Source: Phenylobacterium sp. LH3H17 (GTDB lineage: Bacteria; Pseudomonadota; Alphaproteobacteria; Caulobacterales; Caulobacteraceae). From it: DNA of 64,000 nt. The position numbers were made by a program, and so were the translations under genes. This document shows, one piece after another, positions 9,575-18,192 of the stretch. The stretch is from positions 1 through 64,000 of the forward strand of contig NZ_CP101284.1 of NCBI RefSeq assembly GCF_024298925.1, read 5' to 3'. Under the pieces are notes generated by a model that saw only the letters and a list, made by a program, of their open reading frames with translations, made no database searches and was not told where the DNA came from. How positions within the stretch are numbered: position 1 is the first letter of the stretch; each line of letters opens with the position of its first letter.

Positions 9575-9778
9575 CTATCGAAAATAGGGTGGGTTTCCCG
9601 TATCTGGTGACCTAGTTGCGAGGTCGGCCATTTCGTTCAAGACCAGCAGGTCTAACCATCCGCCGTCGATATGAAGCGTGACGCATATCTCGACAATCGC
9701 CGGCCCAAGTCCGAGCCTGACCAGATCCCGCACGGCGGTTCGGTGGTCCTCCGTGGCGCAATCGAACTGGTCCGACAT
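9575..9778 (-). CDS. Small hypothetical protein (67 aa)
   Basis: The minus-strand frame has an ATG at 9778 preceded by a good Shine-Dalgarno (GAGGA about six bases upstream), which is the main support. The product is acidic at the N-terminus and hydrophobic in the middle (GPAIVEICVTLHIDGGWLDL). No domain is recognised. It lies between the receiver and the histidine kinase on the same strand, so it may share their transcript. Confidence 0.4.
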   Translation of the reverse strand: MSDQFDCATEDHRTAVRDLVRLGLGPAIVEICVTLHIDGGWLDLLVLNEMADLATRSPDTGNPPYFR

Positions 9779-9875
9779 TGGCGTCCTCGGCCCAGATGAG
9801 ACCCAACTTGTTATCGCCGACTCTATTTTACGTCGATAGCGGTCGCCGAGTAGTGATGTCTGGGATGACCAGTCT

Positions 9876-11807
9876 TCAGCTCGGACGATTGATCCCCGCG
9901 CCGTCGAGCACCAGGCGCACCTTGATGGCCAGCTGATCGATAGTGAAGGGCTTGGAGATCAGGGCCACGCCGGAATCCAGAACCCCGTTGTGGACCACGG
10001 CATTCTTCGTGAAGCCGGTTGTGTAGAGGACCTTCAGGTCGGGGCGTGTCTCCCGGGCCCGATCGGCGAGCTGGCGGCCGTTCATGTCGGGCATGACGAT
10101 GTCGGTGAACAACAGATCCACCCGCGGCGTCACTGCCAGGACTGCCAACGCCTGGGAGGCGTCGCCCGCCTGGACGACCGTGTAACCGAAGTCGCGCAGG
10201 GCCTCGACCGACAGGAAGCGGATCTTCTCATCGTCCTCGACGACCAGGATCACCTCACCAGCCTGGGCCTGGGCGGACTCCGCGCTGAGCGCCGGCGCCT
10301 CGGCGTCAAGATCGACCTCGGGGCCGACGAGACGCGGCAGATAGAGCTTCACCGTCGTCCCGACGCCGGGCTCAGAATAGATTTTCACATGGCCGCCCGA
10401 CTGCTTGACGAAGCCATGCACCTGGGAAAGGCCTAGCCCCGTGCCCTTGCCGACGCCCTTGGTGGTGAAGAACGGGTCAAACACCCTCTCGATCACGTCG
10501 TCGGGCATTCCAACGCCGGTGTCGGTCACCGAGAGCAGCACATATTGGCCGGCGACGGCTTCCGCGTTGGCGGAGTGATAGGCGTCGTCGAGATGCGCGT
10601 TGGAGGTCTCTACCGTCAGCCGGCCGCCCTCGGGCATGGCGTCGCGTGCGTTGATCACCAGATTCAGGATCGCATTCTCGAGCTGCCCCGGGTCGACGAA
10701 GGCGCGCCAGAGGCCGCCGGCCAACACGGTCTCGATCCGCAGGTGCTCGCCGATGGTGTGACGAAGCATCTCAGACATCCCGCCCATCAACTTGTTGACG
10801 TCGAGTGACCGGGGTTCGAGCGGTAGCTGGCGTGAGAAGGCTAGCAGTCGTGCGGTCAGCAGGGCAGCGCGTTGCGCGCCTTCAAGGGCGTTGTCGATGC
10901 AGACCAGCGCGCGGGCGCGGTCGGTGTCGAGGCGGCGCTTGGCGATATCGAGCGAGCCGATGACGATCGACAGCATGTTGTTGAAGTCGTGAGCGATGCC
11001 GCCGGTTAGCTGGCCGATGCTCTCCATCTTCTGCATCTGCCGGACCTGAGCCTCGGCCGCTTCGCGGGTCGCCAGCTCCTCCTTCAGAGAGGCGTTGGCC
11101 ACCTTGAGATCGGCGGCCGACGCCAGCAGGTCGGCGTTGGAGGACTTGAGTTCCGCAGCCGAGACCACGGCGAGCGCGAGCCGGGTGTGTGCCTGGCGAA
11201 AGGTGATGAAGACCAGGATCAGGATCACTAGGCCGTTCACGACGAGGACGGCTTGGGCGAGGCTGGCCTGGCGGACGGCCGTGCGTTCGCTGGCGTGGAG
11301 CAATTCGGTCTCCTGCGCCTTCATCGTCGTCACAACGTCGCGGATCTGGTCCATCAGAGCCTTGCCGACGCCAAGCCGCTTGGATTCGGCCGCCCCGGCG
11401 TGATCGCCAGTCCGATAGAGCGCGATGGTCTGACGCAGGCCCTCCTGTCTGGCGATGGCCAGCCCGCGCAGGGTTTTCATCGACGTCTGCTGAAGGGGAT
11501 TGTTGGCGGTCGCCGCCGTCACAGCTTTGATGTCCCCATCGACGCGGCTGACCGCAGCTTCATAGGGCTTGAGATATTCATCCTGGCCCGTGAGTAAAAA
11601 GCCGCGCTGGCCGGTCTCGGCGTCCTGGAAATCCGACAACACCGTGGAAAGCCGGCTTTCCACTTCCAGCGTGTGGCGGACCAGAGCGAAGCTTTGCTTT
11701 TGCTGATCGGCGAGCCAGACCGATCCCAGGATCATCACGACGAGCAGGGCGAAGCCTACCAGGAGCGTCAGCTGTGATCGATTGTCGGAGGTCATGGCGA
11801 CATGCAT
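9876..11807 (-). CDS. CHASE3 hybrid sensor histidine kinase with receiver
   Basis: About 643 aa from ATG 11807. The frame is open upstream to 11987, but the extra 60 residues look non-coding and ATG 11807 or 11795 directly precedes the first membrane helix (LTLLVGFALLVVMILG). The order is TM1, CHASE3 periplasmic sensor (FQDAETGQRGFLLTGQDEYL), TM2 (VLVVNGLVILILVF), coiled linker, HisKA with H-box (LTGGIAHDFNNML), HATPase (N-box NLVINARDAM; G1 VTDTGVGMPDDV; G2 GKGTGLGLSQVHGF), then a C-terminal receiver with intact Asp (LLFTDIVMPDMNG) and Lys (ISKPF). It is a membrane sensor of unknown ligand; CHASE3 kinases are often linked to stress sensing. No output regulator is adjacent except the degenerate receiver at 8933-9298. 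Confidence 0.9.
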   Translation of the reverse strand: MHVAMTSDNRSQLTLLVGFALLVVMILGSVWLADQQKQSFALVRHTLEVESRLSTVLSDFQDAETGQRGFLLTGQDEYLKPYEAAVSRVDGDIKAVTAATANNPLQQTSMKTLRGLAIARQEGLRQTIALYRTGDHAGAAESKRLGVGKALMDQIRDVVTTMKAQETELLHASERTAVRQASLAQAVLVVNGLVILILVFITFRQAHTRLALAVVSAAELKSSNADLLASAADLKVANASLKEELATREAAEAQVRQMQKMESIGQLTGGIAHDFNNMLSIVIGSLDIAKRRLDTDRARALVCIDNALEGAQRAALLTARLLAFSRQLPLEPRSLDVNKLMGGMSEMLRHTIGEHLRIETVLAGGLWRAFVDPGQLENAILNLVINARDAMPEGGRLTVETSNAHLDDAYHSANAEAVAGQYVLLSVTDTGVGMPDDVIERVFDPFFTTKGVGKGTGLGLSQVHGFVKQSGGHVKIYSEPGVGTTVKLYLPRLVGPEVDLDAEAPALSAESAQAQAGEVILVVEDDEKIRFLSVEALRDFGYTVVQAGDASQALAVLAVTPRVDLLFTDIVMPDMNGRQLADRARETRPDLKVLYTTGFTKNAVVHNGVLDSGVALISKPFTIDQLAIKVRLVLDGAGINRPS

Positions 11808-12221
11808 GGGGCCGCGACCAAGCCTAAGCAAGCGTTGAAGCACAGGTTCCGTCGTGGCTTTGATAGCCGCCGATTGATCACGCGCTTTGAAAGACCGATG
11901 GATACTCCGAGACTCGGGCAAATTCTGAGATCCGGTAAGAATTCCCCGAGACGTTTCATGTGGCCCGACTAGATCAATCTTCACCATTGGCGACCGCCGG
12001 GCGAGGCACGCGGGCCCCCTTTCTCAGGCGATCTATATGACCCAGCGAATCAACAGCCCACAGAACTCGGGCTTTCGCCCTCAAATGGCCGCTTACGCAG
12101 CGGAAACAGTCAAAATCTTCGAAAGAGAGCGCCATCGCGCGCCGACCTGATGGGTCGTCGGAGTGATCCCGCAGCTGCGTCTGCCGGCACAACTCTAAAT
12201 CACATAATTAAGTACATTGTG

Positions 12222-12244
12222 GGCCTTTTAGGTAATAAAAGGCC
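12222..12244. terminator. Hairpin upstream of trbC
   Basis: Perfect 9-bp stem GGCCTTTTA/TAAAAGGCC with loop GGTAA. The T/A-rich stem base could serve as a terminator separating the kinase region from the trb operon, or as a cruciform at the edge of the conjugative element. Confidence 0.4.
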
Positions 12245-12320
12245 TTGACCCGCTGTCTGCACCAACCCACGGTTGGTCGGCCCGGCCTTTCACGGGCTGT
12301 CGAGACGGAAGGATCCAGCG
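12245..12320 (+). promoter_or_regulatory. trbC leader with inverted repeat
   Basis: TTGACC at 12245 may be a -35 box. A 7-3-7 inverted repeat, ACCAACC-CAC-GGTTGGT (12261-12277), lies 44 bases before the trbC ATG and could be an operator for the transfer operon. No clear -10 box is seen. Confidence 0.35.
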
Positions 12321-12677
12321 ATGAGACCCATCTCCAGAAATCGTCGTGGGATCGCTTTTGGCCAGCCGATGGGCGCGGTTCTGCTGCTCGCCGTCGGGGC
12401 GGCTCTCGTGATGGCGGAACCCGCTTGGGCGGCCGGCGGCGGTACGGCCATGCCTTGGGAAGGCCCGCTCACGACGATTATGAACTCGCTTGCCGGACCC
12501 GTGGCCAAGGCGATTGGCGTGATCGCTATCGTCATCACCGGGCTGGGCTTTGCCTTCGCCGAAGGCGGGTCGGCCATGCGCAAAGGCATCGGCATCGTGT
12601 TCGGCCTGGCCATCGCGTTCACGGCGACGACCTTCGTGACCAGCTTCTTCAACCTGACCGCCGGCGCGGTGTTTTAG
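12321..12677 (+). CDS. trbC: TrbC/VirB2 family pilin
   Basis: 118 aa, starting at ATG 12321 with GGAAGGA about nine bases upstream. It has a basic N-terminus, a long signal/TM segment ending in AEPAWAAGG (cleavage likely after AWA), then two hydrophobic helices (VAKAIGVIAIVITGLGFAFA; IGIVFGLAIAFTATTF), the layout of VirB2/TrbC pilins. From family knowledge it is processed and assembled as the major conjugative pilus subunit. It is the first gene of the trbC-I operon here; trbB, its usual neighbour, lies 41 kb away at 52603-53565. Confidence 0.9.
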   Translation: MRPISRNRRGIAFGQPMGAVLLLAVGAALVMAEPAWAAGGGTAMPWEGPLTTIMNSLAGPVAKAIGVIAIVITGLGFAFAEGGSAMRKGIGIVFGLAIAFTATTFVTSFFNLTAGAVF

Positions 12678-12678
12678 G

Positions 12679-12945
12679 ATGGTGGGATCCCGGATCGAGG
12701 GTTTCGAGATCGGCTTCCACAGTTCGCTGTCCGAGCCGGTGACCATCGGCGGCGTGCCCCGGATGATCGCGGTGTTGAACGGCACCGTGACCGCGACCCT
12801 CGCCCTGGGGCTCCAGGTCCCGATGATCGGCATCCCCTTGGGCCTTGCGGTCCACGTCTGCGCCTACTGGCTGACCAAACGCGACCCCTACTTCTTCGAC
12901 GTGCTCGGCCGCCACATCCGCCAAAAACCCTACTGGGACGCCTGA
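12679..12945 (+). CDS. trbD: TrbD/VirB3 family T4SS protein
   Basis: 88 aa, one base after the trbC stop. It has GFEIGFHSSLSEP at the start, one or two membrane segments (TVTATLALGLQVPMIGIPLG), and the conserved C-terminal KRDPYFFDVLGRHIRQKPYW, typical of TrbD/VirB3. It is an inner-membrane T4SS component needed for pilus assembly and works with the TrbE ATPase. Confidence 0.92.
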   Translation: MVGSRIEGFEIGFHSSLSEPVTIGGVPRMIAVLNGTVTATLALGLQVPMIGIPLGLAVHVCAYWLTKRDPYFFDVLGRHIRQKPYWDA

Positions 12946-13065
12946 TGGCCCGCCGCCCGTCTTCGTCGGGGGGGCCTGCACGTTTTGGCTCCCCTCCCCC
13001 CTTTGTCCTGTCTCCACGGCGCCAGCCCGAAGCTGGCACTCGGCTTTCTCGGAGGAGGCTTCACT

Positions 13066-15534
13066 TTGCTCTATTTGAAGGAATACCGCCCGAAGGCTGA
13101 GCGCCTGTTCGACCACCTGCCCTGGGTCGCGTTGATCGGCCCCGGCCTCGTCCTGAACAAGGACGGCAGCTTCCAGAAGACCCTCAGCTTCCGAGGACCG
13201 GACCTCGCCAGCTCGACGGATGCCAGCCTTGTGGCGATCCGCGCCCAGCTCAACAACGCCCTTCGCCGTCTCGGCTCGCGCTGGTGTTTGCACATCGAGG
13301 CGCTCCGGGCAGCCTCCCAGGATTATTCGGCCGGCGAGTTTCCCGATCCGGTGTCCGACCTCATCGACGATGAACGGCGTGTGGCGTTCGAGGCGGAGGA
13401 GCGGCACTTCGAGAGCCGCTATTTCCTCACCCTCACCTACCTGCCGCCCGAGGAGGCGATCAGCACCGCCGAAAGCCTCCTGCTGGAGAACGCGCCATCC
13501 GGCCGCGGCGCCGCGGGGATGTATCGCGCGGCCCTCAATGACTTTCTCGGCACGGTTCGCCAGGTGGTCGATATCCTGACCGCCATCATGCCCCGCGTGC
13601 GTGAGCTCTCGGATGATGAGACGCTCACCTATTTGCACGGGTGCGTTTCCACCAAGCCCCACTACGTCCGCGCCCCCGAAACGCCGGCCTATCTCGACGC
13701 CTTCCTCACCGACGACGACTTCCAGGGCGGACTTTTTCCCAGGCTCGGGAAGAACTTCATCCGCACGATTTCGGTCCGCGCCTACCCGACGACCTCCTCC
13801 CCTGGACTGCTCGACCGCCTCAACGAGCTGGGCGTCGGCTATCGCTGGGTTTGCCGCTACCTGCCGCTCGACAAGGAAGACGCCCGGCGGGCTGTGACCA
13901 CGCTGCGCAAACGCTGGTTTGCCAAGCGTAAGGGGGTCATGGCTCTGCTCAAGGAGGCCATCACCCACGAGCCTTCCCAACTGGAAGACCCGGACGCGGC
14001 CGCCAAGACGGACGACGCCGATGCCGCCTTGGCGATCCTCGGCGGCGACTTCGCCTCCATCGGCTACTTCACCCCGACCGTCACCCTGATGGACCGTGAC
14101 CCCGACCGGCTGGCCGACCGGGTTCGTGAGGTGGAAGGCGCCATCAATCGGGTGGGCTTCGTCTGCAAGGTCGAGGATATCAACGCGGTCGAGGCCTGGC
14201 TCGGAAGCTTGCCGGGGCAGGCCTATGCCGACTTGCGCCGGCCGTTCGTCTCTTCCCTGAACCTTTGCGACATGATGCCGATGTCGGCCATCTGGCCCGG
14301 CCCGACGCGCAATGAACACCTCACCGCCGAGTGCGCCAAGCGCGGCCATCCCGGCAGCCAGCCGCCCCTCATGGTCACGCGAACCGCTGGATCGACGCCG
14401 TTCCGTTTCGACCTGCACCAGGGGGATGTCGGCCACACGATGGTGGTGGGCCCGACCGGCGCCGGCAAATCGGTGCTGCTCAATACGATCGCCACCCAGT
14501 GGCTGCGCTACCCCGAGGCCCAGGTGTTCTTCTTCGACAAGGGCGCCAGTTCGCGCGCGGCCACGCTGCTCACCGGCGGGCAGTTTTTCCACCTTGGTGG
14601 CGACCAAGGCGAACTCGCTTTCCAGCCTTTGGCCGAGATCGACGGCGCCGAGGACCGCGCTTGGGCGCAGGAGTGGGTGCAGGATCTGGTGGCCGCCGAG
14701 GGCGTGGAGATCACGCCGCCGGTAAAGGAAGAGATCTGGGGCGCGATTAAGAACCTCGCGGCCGGCCCCCGCGAACAGCGCACCCTGACGCTTCTGGCGG
14801 CGACAATCCAGGACCACACAGTGAAGGCGGCCTTGGCGCCCTTCACCCTTAGCGGGCCGCACGGCCATCTGCTCGACGCCCACCAAAACCTCTCGTCGGC
14901 CGCCCGTTGGCAGACCTTCGAGATGTCGGATTTGATGGCCAGCAAGGCCGCGCTGGCTCCGGTCCTCACCTACATTTTCCGCAGCCTGGAGAAGCGGTTC
15001 GACGGCCGGCCGACATTGCTGGTCCTCGATGAGGCCTGGCTCTTCCTGGATCGGGGAGCCTTCGCCGCGAAGATCCGCGAGTGGCTGAAGACGCTGCGCA
15101 AGTTCAACGTCGCCGTGGTCTTCGCCACCCAGAGCCTGGCCGACATCGCCAACTCCTCGATCGCGCCGGCGCTCATCGAGAACTGCCCGACCCGGGTCTT
15201 CCTGCCCAACCCCGACGCCCAGACGCCACAGATCCTGGCGCTCTACGAGGCGTTCGGCCTGAACGCGCAACAGGTCAGGATCATCGCCAACGCCACGCCC
15301 AAGCGGGAATATTACTATCAGTCGAGCACCGGCAACCGGCTGTTCGAGCTAGGTCTTGGGCCCCTGGCCCTGGCGACCGTGGGCGCCTCTTCGCCCGGCG
15401 ATCAGCAGCTCATGACGGCGCTCCTTGAGGAGCACGGGCGGGCCGGGTTTGCGCCGGCCTACTTTGCGGCGGCCGGACACCCTGACGTCGCGAAATACCT
15501 TAGCGACCAACTCGTCGAGGCGAGGGTCGCATGA
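13066..15534 (+). CDS. trbE: TrbE/VirB4 conjugation ATPase
   Basis: 822 aa. I place the start at TTG 13066 (product M-L-Y-L-K-E-Y) because GGAGGAGG at 13051-13058 sits seven bases upstream and the family begins this way; an upstream in-frame start at 12985 would add an unsupported leader. It has the CagE/TrbE/VirB4 N-domain, Walker A VVGPTGAGKSVLLN (about residue 461), Walker B LLVLDEAWLFLD (about 651), and the ATQSLADIANSSI motif that follows. It energises pilus assembly and substrate transfer at the inner membrane. The stop overlaps the next ATG by four bases. Confidence 0.95.
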   Translation: MLYLKEYRPKAERLFDHLPWVALIGPGLVLNKDGSFQKTLSFRGPDLASSTDASLVAIRAQLNNALRRLGSRWCLHIEALRAASQDYSAGEFPDPVSDLIDDERRVAFEAEERHFESRYFLTLTYLPPEEAISTAESLLLENAPSGRGAAGMYRAALNDFLGTVRQVVDILTAIMPRVRELSDDETLTYLHGCVSTKPHYVRAPETPAYLDAFLTDDDFQGGLFPRLGKNFIRTISVRAYPTTSSPGLLDRLNELGVGYRWVCRYLPLDKEDARRAVTTLRKRWFAKRKGVMALLKEAITHEPSQLEDPDAAAKTDDADAALAILGGDFASIGYFTPTVTLMDRDPDRLADRVREVEGAINRVGFVCKVEDINAVEAWLGSLPGQAYADLRRPFVSSLNLCDMMPMSAIWPGPTRNEHLTAECAKRGHPGSQPPLMVTRTAGSTPFRFDLHQGDVGHTMVVGPTGAGKSVLLNTIATQWLRYPEAQVFFFDKGASSRAATLLTGGQFFHLGGDQGELAFQPLAEIDGAEDRAWAQEWVQDLVAAEGVEITPPVKEEIWGAIKNLAAGPREQRTLTLLAATIQDHTVKAALAPFTLSGPHGHLLDAHQNLSSAARWQTFEMSDLMASKAALAPVLTYIFRSLEKRFDGRPTLLVLDEAWLFLDRGAFAAKIREWLKTLRKFNVAVVFATQSLADIANSSIAPALIENCPTRVFLPNPDAQTPQILALYEAFGLNAQQVRIIANATPKREYYYQSSTGNRLFELGLGPLALATVGASSPGDQQLMTALLEEHGRAGFAPAYFAAAGHPDVAKYLSDQLVEARVA

Positions 15535-15887
15535 CCATGCCTCACCAACCCGATGAAACGACGGAGGCCCATCCTGGCCACCCTCCTCCCGTCGCCCCCT
15601 GGATCAACGCCTTCGCGGGCCTTGCGTCTCGGGTGCCGTCGCGCTGGAGCCGGACACGCCGGCGTCGGCGGCTACTGTTCCTGGCCCTGTGCGCGCCCGG
15701 CTTCGTCGCGACCTTCGCGATGCCGTTGCACCACAACTTCTTCCTGCTCGTGTTCGGGATCGTGCTGTTCGCCGCCGCGGCCCTGTTCCGTGCGCTGACC
15801 GAGCCGCTCTTCGAACGCGCGGACGCCCCCGGACCGCAGATCACTTCCCCTTCCCCACCCCCCTCGGAGGACTCTCGCCATGCGTAG
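15531..15887 (+). CDS. Small membrane protein in the trb operon
   Basis: 118 aa, beginning within the trbE stop (ATGA overlap) and ending eight bases inside trbJ, so it is co-translated with both. It has a proline-rich start, an arginine-rich stretch (RTRRRRR), then two hydrophobic helices (LLFLALCAPGFVATFA; FFLLVFGIVLFAAAALF) and a Pro/Ser tail. I do not recognise a family. The position between trbE and trbJ suggests an element-specific inner-membrane accessory of the T4SS. Confidence 0.75.
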   Translation: MTMPHQPDETTEAHPGHPPPVAPWINAFAGLASRVPSRWSRTRRRRRLLFLALCAPGFVATFAMPLHHNFFLLVFGIVLFAAAALFRALTEPLFERADAPGPQITSPSPPPSEDSRHA

Positions 15888-16599
15888 GCTCGTCGCCACT
15901 ACAGCCGCTGCGGCGGTCCTCAGTCTCGGTCTCAGCACGACCGCGCCGCCGCAGGCGCAGGCGCAGATCGCAGTCATCGATCCGCAGGCGATCATCCAGG
16001 CCATCAAGCAGGTGGAGCAACAGCTCCAGATGATCACGCAGCTTCAGCAGCAGGTCGCCAGCCAGGCGGCCATGCTGCAGAAGCTTGGCGTCGACGTCAC
16101 GGGTCCGTTGCAGCAGATCGCATCCGAGGCGACGCAGCTTCTCCAGACCGCACAGGGCATCGGCTACCAAGGCCAGAATCTCGCCCAGCAGTTTCAGCAG
16201 GCCTATCCGACCGACCTGAAGGGGATGAGCTTTGCCCAGACGCGGCAGGCGCTGGCCGGATGGCAGGCCAACAGCCGCCAGACCCTCCAGGAGGCCATGG
16301 CGACCCAGAACCTGATCGTCCGCTCGCAACCGACGACCGCAGGGGCCGTCAACGCGGCGGTCGCCGCTTCCCAAACCGCCGCCGGGCAGACGGCGGCCAT
16401 CCAGGCGACCAATCAATTGCTGGCGAGCCTCAGCACCCAGCTCACCCAACTCCAGACCATCCTGATCACACAGGGGCGGGCTCAGCAGATCGCCGAGGCC
16501 CAGGCGCAAGGCGCCCGAGCGGCGGGGGCCGCTGAGAGTCAGCGGTACTGGAACGTCCAGCATCCTGCCAGCCGCGTGAAGAACCCGGGGGATCTATAG
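15880..16599 (+). CDS. trbJ: TrbJ/VirB5-like conjugal transfer protein
   Basis: 239 aa with a signal peptide ending AQAQA, then the coiled-coil glutamine-rich region of the P-type TrbJ family (IKQVEQQLQMITQLQQQVAS) and repeated helical segments. TrbJ is a periplasmic, VirB5-like component tied to pilus tip and mating-pair formation. Oddly, the last 21 residues (16534-16596: E-S-x-R-Y-W-N-V ... S-R-V-x-N-P-x-x-L) closely resemble the tail of the next gene's product. The stop shares its last base with the next start. Confidence 0.9.
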   Translation: MRRLVATTAAAAVLSLGLSTTAPPQAQAQIAVIDPQAIIQAIKQVEQQLQMITQLQQQVASQAAMLQKLGVDVTGPLQQIASEATQLLQTAQGIGYQGQNLAQQFQQAYPTDLKGMSFAQTRQALAGWQANSRQTLQEAMATQNLIVRSQPTTAGAVNAAVAASQTAAGQTAAIQATNQLLASLSTQLTQLQTILITQGRAQQIAEAQAQGARAAGAAESQRYWNVQHPASRVKNPGDL

Positions 16600-16862
16600 T
16601 GCGCCGTCTCGGATTTTTGGGCCTGATCGCCCTGACGCTCGCCGGATGTAACCCGGCCGGGCCCGCCCATGACAAGGCCTACTACCTCGCCCACGCCGAT
16701 GAGCGGGGGGCGATGCTCGAGCGATGCCGCAACGATCCGGGCAGTCTCGGCAAGTCCTCCAACTGCGTGAACGCCCTGGCCGCAGCGGGCGAAGTCGAGA
16801 GCAACCGCTTCTGGGACGTCAAGAAGCCTCGCAGCCGGGTCGAAAACCCCAGCGGCCTTTAG
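16599..16862 (+). CDS. EexN-type entry-exclusion lipoprotein
   Basis: 87 aa with a lipobox (LTLAGC, Cys18), so it is a secreted lipoprotein. The family core is clear: KAYYLAHADERGAMLERCRN then SSNCVNALAAAG, with a conserved pair of cysteines. EexN/TrbK-type proteins stop a donor from receiving a second copy of the same element. The C-terminus (ESNRFWDVKKPRSRVENP) mirrors the TrbJ tail: 12 of 21 positions are identical. It sits in the trbK slot between trbJ and trbL. Confidence 0.88.
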   Translation: MRRLGFLGLIALTLAGCNPAGPAHDKAYYLAHADERGAMLERCRNDPGSLGKSSNCVNALAAAGEVESNRFWDVKKPRSRVENPSGL

Positions 16863-16880
16863 GCGCGTGTCCAGGAGACG

Positions 16881-18173
16881 ATGATGGCGACCGCCGACCC
16901 CGCAGCACTTGACGACTTTCTGAACCGCTTCCGCAGCCAGGTGGATGCAGGCTTCGGGCTGATCCAAGGCGACGTGGCTGGAACGCTGGCGGCGCTCGTC
17001 GTCATCAGCATCACCATCACGGCGCTGCTTTGGGCGATCGATGAAAACCAGAACGTACTGGCCTCGCTCGTCCGCAAGGTGCTCCTCGTGGGCTTCTTCG
17101 CCTTCCTCGTCACCCAGTGGGCGAGCCTGACAAAGACGGTCGTCAACGGATTTGCCGCGCTCGGTCTCAAGGCCGGCGGCGGAGCGATGAGCTTGGCGGA
17201 CTTCACGACGTCGCCCTCCAAGATCGTGATTTCGGGCATCGAGGTGGTCAAGGGCCTCATGCTCTACGTCAAAGAGGTGGCCCCGGGACCGATTGAGTTC
17301 TTCGCCCATATCGACGTCGTCTTGATGGCTTTGGTCGCGGCCATCGGAATCTTGATCGCCTTTGTCATCCTCGCCATCGAGATCGTGGTGACGATCATCG
17401 AGTTCCACATCGTTACCCTGATCGCCTTCGTGACGGTGCCGTTCGGCGTGCTGACCCAGACCTCGTTTATGAGCGAACGCGCGATCGGCTACGTCATCTC
17501 GGTTGGCATAAAACTCATGGCGCTGGCCATCGTGGTCAGTCTCGGCACCACGGTATTCGACAGCTACACGGTCTCGGCCGCCCCGGACATTAACGAGGAT
17601 GTCGGCCTGCTCCTCGGGGCTGTCGTGATGGTGATGCTGGCGCTGAAGATCCCCGCCATCGCCGGTGCGCTGATCAGTGGCGGCCCGCAGCTCAACGCCG
17701 GCGGCGCCCTGATGGGCGCAGCGGGTGTCGCTGCCGGCGTCGCCGGCGTCGGCCTTGCGGCTCGAATGGCGGGCGGCGCAATCGCGCAAGGCGCGGCGGC
17801 GGGCGGTGCCAAGGTGGCCGCAGCGCGGGCTGCGTCTGGCGGCCTGTCGTCAGGTGGAGGAGCCCCTGGCGGCGGCGGCGGCGGCGGCCCGAGCCCTCCC
17901 GCCAGCCCAGGGCCAGCTCCCACTCCAAGCCCGGCCCCTGCCAGCCATAGCGCGCCCGCGCCGGTTTCGGGCGGCCCGTCGGCGTCCAAGCCGGAAGCCC
18001 CCGCAAGCGACGCCGGCTCTACGTCGCCGATCGTCGCGCGAGCCCGGGCCCGTCGGAGCGGGTTGGGCTCGGCGGCGCGTACCAGCGCCGCGTCCGCGGC
18101 CGCCAGCGGTGACTCGAACAGCCCCGGGATGTCGGCCTCGCCGATCCGTCCCGACGATGATCCCAAGTCCTAG
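16881..18173 (+). CDS. trbL: TrbL/VirB6 family inner-membrane channel protein
   Basis: 430 aa, with AGGAG a few bases before twin ATGs (16881 and 16884; the second has better spacing). About six hydrophobic helices fill residues 30-270, followed by a Gly/Ala/Pro/Ser-rich low-complexity tail (about 280-430), the usual TrbL layout. It is a polytopic VirB6-like subunit that forms part of the DNA path through the inner membrane. The tail is extremely GC-rich. Confidence 0.92.
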   Translation: MMATADPAALDDFLNRFRSQVDAGFGLIQGDVAGTLAALVVISITITALLWAIDENQNVLASLVRKVLLVGFFAFLVTQWASLTKTVVNGFAALGLKAGGGAMSLADFTTSPSKIVISGIEVVKGLMLYVKEVAPGPIEFFAHIDVVLMALVAAIGILIAFVILAIEIVVTIIEFHIVTLIAFVTVPFGVLTQTSFMSERAIGYVISVGIKLMALAIVVSLGTTVFDSYTVSAAPDINEDVGLLLGAVVMVMLALKIPAIAGALISGGPQLNAGGALMGAAGVAAGVAGVGLAARMAGGAIAQGAAAGGAKVAAARAASGGLSSGGGAPGGGGGGGPSPPASPGPAPTPSPAPASHSAPAPVSGGPSASKPEAPASDAGSTSPIVARARARRSGLGSAARTSAASAAASGDSNSPGMSASPIRPDDDPKS

Positions 18174-18192
18174 AGCCCCCTGGAGAACCGCC

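Noticed and set aside
11974..12192. 72-codon minus-strand frame upstream of the histidine kinase
   Set aside because: No ribosome-binding site, no recognised motif, and it overlaps only the unsupported N-terminal extension of the kinase frame.
12985..13065. Upstream in-frame extension of TrbE
   Set aside because: The extra residues do not resemble the family, whereas TTG 13066 has GGAGGAGG at ideal spacing.
12649..15270. 873-codon minus-strand frame antisense to trbE
   Set aside because: It is a shadow of a GC-rich gene; the plus-strand TrbE motifs are unambiguous.
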